A stretch of DNA of 31,630 nucleotides from a virus, in IMG/VR virus record IMGVR_UViG_3300029319_000279, positions 1-31,630 of that record. One strand, 5' to 3'. Made by a program: the position numbers and the translations under genes. A model generated the notes under the pieces. The model was not told the origin of the DNA. It did not search any database and worked only from the letters and a program-made list of their open reading frames with translations. Of this stretch, positions 12,260-17,799 are shown one piece after another. How positions within the stretch are numbered: position 1 is the first letter of the stretch; each line of letters starts with the position of its first letter.

Positions 12260-12264
12260 CCTCC
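12238..12264 (-). terminator. 12-bp hairpin overlapping promoter E
   Basis: On the minus strand GGAGGTTGGGAA pairs with TTCCCGACCTCC, twelve pairs with one U-G, around a three-base loop. It lies behind the stop of the gene at 12280 and may end its transcript, while the same DNA supplies the -35 of the next unit. No T run follows. Confidence 0.5.
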
Positions 12265-12279
12265 CAAAGTTTTTTTTAT

Positions 12280-12555
12280 TTATTTATTATATGCTGTATG
12301 GGTTACAGTAACATATCCTTCTTCTTGTCTAAGTGAGCTTTCACACTTAGACCAACTCACTTCTTTACTATCAGTATTACTAAAACCGGAGTATTTATCT
12401 AACTTTACCTTGTCTACAGCTTTTGTATTATGGTGTTTAATATCTACAAATATTGTTCCACTCTTCAGTTTTCCCATTTCAACATAAGAGTCTTTACCAA
12501 TTATGATTTTTATTGTCTCACTGTCTTTTAATTTAATTTCGTTTAAGTCTTTCAT
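12280..12555 (-). CDS. Hypothetical protein, 91 aa
   Basis: I do not recognise this protein. It is probably beta-rich (SETIKIIIGKDSYVEMGKLK; SGTIFVDIKHHNTKAVDKVK) with a polar end (EEGYVTVTHTAYNK). It has AAAGGAG well placed before the ATG and the shared leader sequence, and lies behind promoter F as a single-gene unit. Confidence 0.65.
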   Translation of the reverse strand: MKDLNEIKLKDSETIKIIIGKDSYVEMGKLKSGTIFVDIKHHNTKAVDKVKLDKYSGFSNTDSKEVSWSKCESSLRQEEGYVTVTHTAYNK

Positions 12556-12585
12556 TTTTTTTACTCCTTTGTTTGTGTTATATAT

Positions 12586-12617
12586 ACTATACTATTTAAC
12601 TGTGAAAAAGTTCCCAA
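12586..12617 (-). promoter_or_regulatory. Early promoter copy F (GGAACT-N17-TATAGT)
   Basis: TTGGGAACT (12617-12609) is followed after 17 bases by TATAGT (12591-12586), with further TATATA just downstream. It precedes the leader ACAAAGGAGTAAAA and the ATG at 12555. Confidence 0.75.
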
Positions 12618-12682
12618 TATTTAAAAAAAAAAAATATAAACTTTTTTTGGGGGGTTGTGTGTGGGGGTTGTGGTATTCCTTG

Positions 12683-12701
12683 AAACTATATAATATAGTT
12701 T
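12683..12701. repeat. Perfect palindrome AAACTATA-TAA-TATAGTTT
   Basis: Two eight-base arms pair perfectly around TAA. The form is that of a dimer-protein binding site. It lies upstream of promoter F, far enough (about 70 bases) that it may act on it from a distance or on nothing seen here. Confidence 0.5.
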
Positions 12702-12808
12702 ATTTATGAGAGGTTATTTACTTACACAAATTACACTTAATTATATGAATTGTTTTAGTTATGAATCCCCCTTTATTTATACAGCCAATAGAAAACCATA
12801 TAAAAAAG

Positions 12809-12866
12809 TGAGTTACCTTCGTTAAGTAGTTATAAAATAATGAGTTACCTTCGTTAAGTAGTTATA
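12809..12866. repeat. Tandem direct repeat, 2 x 26 bases with period 32
   Basis: Two identical 26-base copies (12809-12834 and 12841-12866) contain AGTTACCTTCGTTAAGTAGT as core and are separated by AAATAA. The exact identity and three-turn spacing in a non-coding gap indicate a selected binding site or a recent duplication. Confidence 0.8.
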
Positions 12867-12931
12867 TTATTATATATAAAAAAATTTTTAAAATAAAAAA
12901 AAATTACAAAAATAAAAAAAATTAGAGAAAA

Positions 12932-12949
12932 GGGAGCATTTCTGCTCCC
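12932..12949 (-). terminator. Rho-independent terminator of the DUF932 unit
   Basis: GGGAGCA and TGCTCCC pair perfectly with a GAAA loop on the minus strand, followed by TTTTCTCTAATTTTTTTT. It lies 15 bases past the stop at 12965 and is the clearest intrinsic terminator in the window. Confidence 0.9.
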
Positions 12950-12964
12950 CATCTCTGTTCTGTG

Positions 12965-13900
12965 TTATGATTGGAACATATCAGTTTGATTAGGGTCTAC
13001 AAAACTGGTAGGTTCTGTATCCTTACCATACTGTAACATTCCATCAACTACTATGGTGTTGTTGCTGAAGTTAGCATTGGTTAGTTTGTTGGCATGCCAT
13101 AGAACATTAGTTCCGGCGTTCATCAATCCCCAAGCTGTGAAATCACCATCTTCAAGATATTTATCCATAAGCTGACCAAACTGTTGTGTTGGTAGTTTAG
13201 GCAAATACTGTTCTCTAATATGCTTGATTTCTGTATTGCTTATTGATTTCTGTAATTTACCACAAGCCTTAGCAAACTGTTCAATTTTGTATTCAGATTG
13301 ATTTCTCAAAATTGAAGTAGCTTGTATGATTTGGTCTTGCCAGTCAATATTCCCTAATGAGTGTTTGAACGTATGACCAAACCCAAAGACATTGGATGTC
13401 ATACCGTTCTTACAGATGAACCTTTCAAAGTAGAATTTGATTCCGGCTCTTGCTGTTCCATTATAGGAATTTTGAATTTCAGCAACTAATCTCAAAACAT
13501 CACCAACTTCAGGAACTATAGCCTCTATTGTACTGTCAGCATAGTATATATCCCTGAATTGACCCTTGTTATTGAAGAATCTCTTGTGATGTTCAAAAGA
13601 TATACCTGATGGATTTAATACTTCATTAACACAGATGTCTACTAGATCCTTGTTATTGACCAGTAAATAATCTGCTGAAACATTACCAGCAAGTACTTTA
13701 TCCTGAGAACCTAATCGGATTCCATAAACTGTTGGATTTTGAGAACCGTCGTTAAAATATACCGGCTCTTTATGAACTTCAATGAATGGATCCCAGTCAC
13801 CACCAAGATTTTCAATTACTGGTTTGACCGGCTCATTCTCCAAGTTACTTGTTTCTAGATTCCAGTTAGGTGTTATTTCTAATGCGTTATTGTGTTGCAT
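12965..13900 (-). CDS. DUF932-family phage protein, 311 aa
   Basis: The body shows the layout of the DUF932 family carried by many phages and plasmids: YGIRLGSQDKVLAGNVSADY near residue 60, then ISFEHHKRFFNNKGQFRDIY, the core FERFICKNGMTSNVFGF, and a helical C-terminal part. The role of the family is not established; members lie with early or recombination genes. The start is set at the ATG at 13900, ten bases behind the ribosome site CGGAG; the longer frame to 13975 runs through a hairpin and is not likely. It is the second gene behind promoter H, near the divergent control region, and is followed by a strong terminator, which suggests early high-level expression. Confidence 0.8.
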   Translation of the reverse strand: MQHNNALEITPNWNLETSNLENEPVKPVIENLGGDWDPFIEVHKEPVYFNDGSQNPTVYGIRLGSQDKVLAGNVSADYLLVNNKDLVDICVNEVLNPSGISFEHHKRFFNNKGQFRDIYYADSTIEAIVPEVGDVLRLVAEIQNSYNGTARAGIKFYFERFICKNGMTSNVFGFGHTFKHSLGNIDWQDQIIQATSILRNQSEYKIEQFAKACGKLQKSISNTEIKHIREQYLPKLPTQQFGQLMDKYLEDGDFTAWGLMNAGTNVLWHANKLTNANFSNNTIVVDGMLQYGKDTEPTSFVDPNQTDMFQS

Positions 13901-13942
13901 TTTATTCTCCGTTTGTTTTGAATGAAGAGTATGTTTTGAAAG

Positions 13943-13974
13943 TGGCCGGTATTCTGTTGCCAAGCTACCGGCCA
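13943..13974 (-). promoter_or_regulatory. Intercistronic hairpin TGGCCGGTA / TACCGGCCA
   Basis: Nine perfect pairs around a 14-base loop lie between the stop at 13986 and the DUF932 start. There is no T run after it, so RNA processing, stability or partial termination are alternatives. It would set the expression ratio of the two genes of this unit. Confidence 0.6.
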
Positions 13975-13985
13975 AGCTCCGAATC

Positions 13986-14189
13986 TTATTCGTTCTCTAG
14001 ATTGTCATTCTCGATAACCGTAACTAATGAACAGTCCATACCGTCTATGATTTCGGCTGAACCATCATTCTGTAGCTTTTCCAGTTTGTCAGCTTCCAAT
14101 AGAATGAAAGCTACTGATTTAGCTTTTGGATTATGCGAGAAATAATCTTGAGCTTCTTCTTTTAAGATGTCCCTCAAAATATACTCCAT
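13986..14189 (-). CDS. Small acidic hypothetical protein, 67 aa
   Basis: I do not recognise this protein. It starts MEYILRDILKEEAQDYFSHN and ends in an acidic tail (VIENDNLENE), with a strand-forming middle (AKSVAFILLEADKLEKLQ). No convincing ribosome site precedes the ATG (AACAAC only), unlike nearly all other early genes, so it may be translated weakly or depend on the folded leader at 14219-14300. It is the first gene of the leftward arm behind promoter H. Confidence 0.65.
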   Translation of the reverse strand: MEYILRDILKEEAQDYFSHNPKAKSVAFILLEADKLEKLQNDGSAEIIDGMDCSLVTVIENDNLENE

Positions 14190-14218
14190 GTTGTTTATTG
14201 TAAATTGCTATCTGATTA

Positions 14219-14300
14219 CCCTATAGTACATTGGTCATTATAGGGCGGCTACTGGCTACGGTATCTCACGCATTGACCGTATAGTTCACGACCAGTGGCC
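14219..14300 (-). promoter_or_regulatory. Folded leader: two hairpin systems upstream of the first leftward gene
   Basis: CCCTATA (14219-14225) pairs with TATAGGG (14239-14245). Next to it GGCTACTGG (14247-14255) pairs with CCAGTGGCC (14292-14300), with one mismatch on the plus strand that becomes a G-U or A-C choice by strand. Inside it TACGGT (14257-14262) pairs perfectly with ACCGTA (14276-14281). All lie between promoter H and the start at 14189, within the expected 5' leader. Confidence 0.6.
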
Positions 14301-14331
14301 TATTCTAAAATTGTCAAAAAACTCTATACTA

Positions 14332-14362
14332 TATATATCTATGTATACTGGTTAGGTTCCAA
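14332..14362 (-). promoter_or_regulatory. Early promoter copy H (GGAACC-N17-TATATA)
   Basis: TTGGAACC (14362-14355) is followed after 17 bases by TATATA (14337-14332), with TAGTATAG just downstream. It is the only copy facing out of the divergent control region and should open the leftward programme with the 14189 and DUF932 genes. Confidence 0.7.
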
Positions 14363-14734
14363 AATAATAATGAATTGTGTAATTAAATTATAAGGTGTAA
14401 GTCAATCGAGTTTTTCAACACAATTTTTCCAACGGCGAAACGCATGTGGGGGGTACGTACGTCAAATAAAAGAAGGACACACATACTAATATAATTTTTT
14501 TAAAATTTTTGGATTTTTTACTGGGCGGGTACTACAAAATACTAGGCGGGTACTATATATACTATATATACTACTTACTACTTACTATATATACTACTTA
14601 CTATATATACTATAGTACTATATATATTATATATATATAATATATACTATTATACTATATATACTATAGTACTATTATGAAAAACTTCAACAAACTAAAC
14701 AAACTTAATTAAATATATATTATCTACCATTTAG
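14363..14734. other. Divergent non-coding region with TA-rich repeat ladder, possible origin
   Basis: This gap lies between leftward early and rightward late genes. It holds a mixed-sequence part (GGGGGGTACGTACGTC near 14450), then two copies of GGCGGGTACTA (14524-14534 and 14545-14555, period 21) and a ladder of TACTATATATAC-type units to 14676. TACTATAGTACTA-like palindromes occur twice. Easily melted DNA beside short GC-rich direct repeats is what a replication origin or a protein-binding array looks like; this is inference. A rightward late promoter must lie here too, but I see none that I would defend. Confidence 0.55.
14523..14676. repeat. TACTATATA repeat ladder with two GGCGGGTACTA direct repeats
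   Basis: After the two 11-base GC-containing repeats come about ten variants of TACTATATA, including longer direct repeats such as ACTATATATACTATAGTACTA (written here only in part) at about 14600-14622 and 14653-14674, and TACTACTTACTA units between them. Confidence 0.75.
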
Positions 14735-14803
14735 ATGTCAAGTGTTATTAAATTAAATCATGGAAAGAAACCGTACATTATATCAGAGGGCCAGAATGAA
14801 TGA
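14735..14803 (+). CDS. Possible leader micro-ORF, 22 aa
   Basis: ATG at 14735 opens a 22-codon frame (MSSVIKLNHGKKPYIISEGQ plus two more residues) that overlaps the start of the next gene by eight bases. It has no ribosome site, so I list it only as a possible leader peptide at the head of the late region; it could equally be chance. Confidence 0.25.
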   Translation: MSSVIKLNHGKKPYIISEGQNE

Positions 14804-14996
14804 CTTTCAAATTGACAATGTTTATGATAATCTAGAGCGTTGCCGTGAGATATCAAACGAGCTAAAGCTTACTGATCTCATAGACCCTAATTCAAAACAA
14901 ATAGGTCTCCTATCCGAACTATTGTACCGCATGAAGAACATGCCAGAGTTGGAGATACTAGATCTAAACCTTTTGGACGATCAGGAACCAAACTGA
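14796..14996 (+). CDS. Small helical protein before the terminase genes, 66 aa
   Basis: I do not recognise this protein. It is acidic and helical (NDFQIDNVYDNLERCREISN; LLSELLYRMKNMPELEILD). The frame is open to an ATG at 14760, but the ATG at 14796 is preferred since AGAGG lies about eight bases upstream and the earlier ATG has none. It is the first gene of the rightward late region, one base before the TTG start of the small terminase. Confidence 0.65.
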   Translation: MNDFQIDNVYDNLERCREISNELKLTDLIDPNSKQIGLLSELLYRMKNMPELEILDLNLLDDQEPN

Positions 14997-14997
14997 T

Positions 14998-15753
14998 TTG
15001 GCACTGACTCGCACCATAAAGGGAGTCAAGCACTATGCCTACGAATCAGAAGAAGAGTTTCGTAAGGCTCATCCTGACACTCCATTGATTACCGATTGGA
15101 AACAGGCAGAAGAGGGAGACTGGTGCGTATCCGATGATGGTAAGATTGTTCAGATACTGAAGAAGGGTTGTTTCGTAGATAAAAAGAAAAGAGACAACAA
15201 TTATATTAGAACAGTTATTGGAATGTTTAACCACAGGGGGTCAAGTCCTTTTGTGGGAACCATCAAAGATGAAATATATAGATTCACAAAGAAAACAGGG
15301 TATCAAGTCAAAACTGGTGGCTACCTGACAGATGCAAGAAGACATTTTGCAAAGTACGTAGCACATGGTATGGATCCTGTAGAGGCATATCAAAAAGCTT
15401 TTCCCAAGACAACCAGTTTAGATCATGCAGAAAGAAGATCAACACTACTACTTAAAAACAAAACAGTGAGGCAGGCAGTGGATAAAGAAATAGAAAACTT
15501 AATGTCAGAAGTGGGTATTACAAAACGATACCTACTGGAAACAACTAAAGATGTTATTGACAAGATAGACGTTAGAGACAATGACAAACTCAGAGCAATA
15601 GAAACCTTAATGAAGATCTCTGGTTTGCTGTCTACAGAAAAGAAAGTAGATTCTGTAGCACTAATACAGGAGTTCTCTGGCTTTAGCAGAGAGAAACTAC
15701 AGGCATTTGAGCAAGGTATATTACCTGAAAAACAGAAAGAATTGTCTGAATGA
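14998..15753 (+). CDS. terS: Terminase small subunit, 251 aa (TTG start)
   Basis: It recognises phage DNA and hands it to the large subunit. Residues from about 108 on (TDARRHFAKYVAHGMDPVEA, then YQKAFPK) show the helix-turn-helix pattern of small terminase subunits, with a later helical region (SEVGITKRYLLETTKDVIDK, LRAIETLMKISGLL) that normally builds the ring. An unusual N-terminal part of about 105 residues (EEGDWCVSDDGKIVQILKKG) looks like a small beta-barrel. The only fitting start is TTG at 14998, with AGGA about ten bases upstream. Its TGA overlaps the ATG of the large subunit (ATGA), which supports the call. Confidence 0.8.
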   Translation: MALTRTIKGVKHYAYESEEEFRKAHPDTPLITDWKQAEEGDWCVSDDGKIVQILKKGCFVDKKKRDNNYIRTVIGMFNHRGSSPFVGTIKDEIYRFTKKTGYQVKTGGYLTDARRHFAKYVAHGMDPVEAYQKAFPKTTSLDHAERRSTLLLKNKTVRQAVDKEIENLMSEVGITKRYLLETTKDVIDKIDVRDNDKLRAIETLMKISGLLSTEKKVDSVALIQEFSGFSREKLQAFEQGILPEKQKELSE

Positions 15754-17339
15754 GTTTCAATATTACTCCTCCACCATCAGAAATGGAGAAAAGAGATGAG
15801 GTATTAGCAAAGGCATACAGCAACCTTATCTACTTTGGTAGGGCGTTCCTACCTAATGACTTTCTGAAAAAGTCTGAATCAGCACCCTTCCACTACGAAA
15901 TGGGAAAGAAGATGATAGATACAGCACCCGGTGCTCGTATCTGTAACATCATTCCTAGAGGTCACGGTAAATCAGTAGTAGCCAAAGCGGCTATCATGCA
16001 TAAGCTGTGCTTTGCCGCTGATGACCAACAACACTTCATTGCATGGGTATCAGAAGAGCAGTCACAGGCTATTGACCACCTGAAATACATTAGATCACAC
16101 TTTGAAAACAATAAAATGATACGCTACTACTTTGGAAACATGGATGGTGGTAGTGTAGGCAAACGCTGGACAGAAAAAGACTTAGTAACACCAAAGGGTG
16201 ATAGGGTCATATCCAAAGGTACATCACAAAGGCTTAGAGGTAGGGCAGAGGTAGATGTGCGTTATACGGGTATTGTACTGGATGACTTTGAATCAGAATT
16301 AAACACCAAAACGCCAGAAAGGCGTGCTGACATCAAAAAGTGGATTGTGTCTACAGTGTACCCTGCCTTAGAAGAAACACCGGGCAATGAAGGCTGGATA
16401 TGGCTATCTGGTACCATTGTGCACTATGACTCTTACCTGCAAATGACGTATGATGGTTGGAAAAAGGCACAAGAGGACAAAAGGGACTATCCTTGGGATG
16501 TAAACTTTTACAGAGCTATTGAAGATGGTAAACCACTATGGTCAGCTCAGTTCTCAAAAGAAAAGCTGGAAGCAAAAAAGCGTGAGTTTATTGAAGCTGG
16601 ACTGGTCAATAAGTTTGCTCAGGAGTACATGAATGATGCTAGAGATGTGTCCAGTGCATCATTTAAGATAGACAGGATACAGTATTACAACGGAAGGGTT
16701 GAATGTAAGAATAAATTTAACTACCTTATAGACGGTGACGATGCTATCCCAATCAATATCTACATTGGTGTTGACCTTGCGGCGACTGCCTCAGAGACTT
16801 CTGACTATCAAGTCATACTGGTCATGGGCATTGATTCCAGCAACAATAGATATGTACTGGAATATTTTCGTGAGCGTATACCAACATTCGATGTTCCCAA
16901 GGAGATTATCAGACTTGCGAACAAATATGCACCAGTACGCCGTGTCACGATTGAAACAGTTGCGGCACAGGAGATGGTTCGGGATATGGTTACGAGACTT
17001 TCCGCAAAAGAAAAAAGACTTCTTCCCGGCATATTTAAAGGCGTTAAGCCTCCATCTAGAATTAAAAAAGAAGATAGGCTGGAAACCAGTCTCGGCCCTA
17101 TTGTTAATTCTAAGAAGCTTTATCTACAAAGAGAAATGACAGAACTGGTGGATGAGTTCTTTGAACACCCAAAGCCTAGAAACGATGATGTGATGGATGC
17201 ATTGTACTATGCAGACTATTTTGCCAAACCACCAAAAAGCTCTAGAACAAAACGGGAAACCCTGTTAAATGAACAGGAAACACCAACCAAACGCATCGTA
17301 AAAAAGACCTATAGCTGGATGACGGGTGCACGAGTTTAA
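15750..17339 (+). CDS. terL: Terminase large subunit, 529 aa
   Basis: This is the packaging motor and headful or site-specific nuclease. The ATPase half shows Walker A PRGHGKS (residues 69-75), Walker B IVLDDFE (D178, D179, E181) and the coupling motif LSGT (219-222). The RNase-H-like nuclease half shows YIGVDLA (D342), VTIETVAA (E402) and NDDVMDALYYA (D483), so all expected catalytic residues are present. The length is normal. It is translated in ATGA overlap with the small subunit and followed by a 52-base gap before the lysis gene. Confidence 0.95.
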   Translation: MSFNITPPPSEMEKRDEVLAKAYSNLIYFGRAFLPNDFLKKSESAPFHYEMGKKMIDTAPGARICNIIPRGHGKSVVAKAAIMHKLCFAADDQQHFIAWVSEEQSQAIDHLKYIRSHFENNKMIRYYFGNMDGGSVGKRWTEKDLVTPKGDRVISKGTSQRLRGRAEVDVRYTGIVLDDFESELNTKTPERRADIKKWIVSTVYPALEETPGNEGWIWLSGTIVHYDSYLQMTYDGWKKAQEDKRDYPWDVNFYRAIEDGKPLWSAQFSKEKLEAKKREFIEAGLVNKFAQEYMNDARDVSSASFKIDRIQYYNGRVECKNKFNYLIDGDDAIPINIYIGVDLAATASETSDYQVILVMGIDSSNNRYVLEYFRERIPTFDVPKEIIRLANKYAPVRRVTIETVAAQEMVRDMVTRLSAKEKRLLPGIFKGVKPPSRIKKEDRLETSLGPIVNSKKLYLQREMTELVDEFFEHPKPRNDDVMDALYYADYFAKPPKSSRTKRETLLNEQETPTKRIVKKTYSWMTGARV

Positions 17340-17391
17340 ATCTATTGCAACATTTATCATTTTATAGCTAACATAGCCTAGTAAAATATTC

Positions 17392-17799
17392 ATGCCAAGA
17401 TATTCAAAGAGATCAAAGGAAAGACTAGCAACATGCGATCAGCGGTTGCAAGACGTGTTTAATGAAGTGATTAAGCATGTGGATTGTTCTATCTTGGAGG
17501 GATATAGAAACAAGGAAAGGCAAAACAAACTATATGATGAAAAGCGTACTAAGGTCAAGTATCCTAATGGCAGGCATAACTCTAACCCTTCTAAAGCCGT
17601 TGACGTTACCCCTTATCCTGTGGATTGGGAAGACAGGGAGCGACAAACCCTCTTTGCTGGGTTCGTTATTGGCATTGCTAGGGGCATGGGCCATAAGATA
17701 AGATGGGGCGGTAATTGGGATATGTATGAAGAAAAAGGGAGATGGGAAGTAAAAGACAACAGATTTGATGATTTTCCACACTTTGAGATAAAAGAATAA
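17392..17799 (+). CDS. Endolysin, M15-type L-Ala-D-Glu / D-Ala peptidase, 135 aa
   Basis: It cuts peptide bridges of the bacterial wall at lysis. The zinc peptidase pattern is complete: GYRNKERQNKLYDE near the start, then GRHNSNPSKAVDVTPYP with ligands H62 and D71, then WGGNWD and FDDFPHFE with the catalytic acidic pair region and ligand H130. There is no signal peptide, so release would need a holin, not found next to it. There is no clear ribosome site before the ATG. Its stop overlaps the next start (TAATG). Confidence 0.85.
   Translation: MPRYSKRSKERLATCDQRLQDVFNEVIKHVDCSILEGYRNKERQNKLYDEKRTKVKYPNGRHNSNPSKAVDVTPYPVDWEDRERQTLFAGFVIGIARGMGHKIRWGGNWDMYEEKGRWEVKDNRFDDFPHFEIKE

Larger units (their letters stand above)
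12618..12931. other. Non-coding, very AT-rich gap with G-runs, palindrome and tandem repeats
   Basis: No gene is supported here. On the plus strand it holds a run of twelve A, then G-runs of six (12649-12654) and five (12663-12667) separated by TTGTGTGT. It also contains a 19-base palindrome (12683-12701), a tandem duplication (12809-12866) and an AT-only stretch that receives the T-rich tail of the terminator. It separates the first leftward unit from the one driven by promoter F. Confidence 0.6.

Noticed and set aside
14387-14418. TATAAT on the minus strand upstream of promoter H as a second leftward promoter
   Set aside because: The nearest -35-like TTGAAA is 20 bases away and the spacer does not fit either usual or family geometry.
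12560-14760. tRNA or other stable RNA genes in the long gaps
   Set aside because: No cloverleaf arms, TTCGA-type T-loop context or CCA end could be found; the gaps are mostly AT tracts and repeats.
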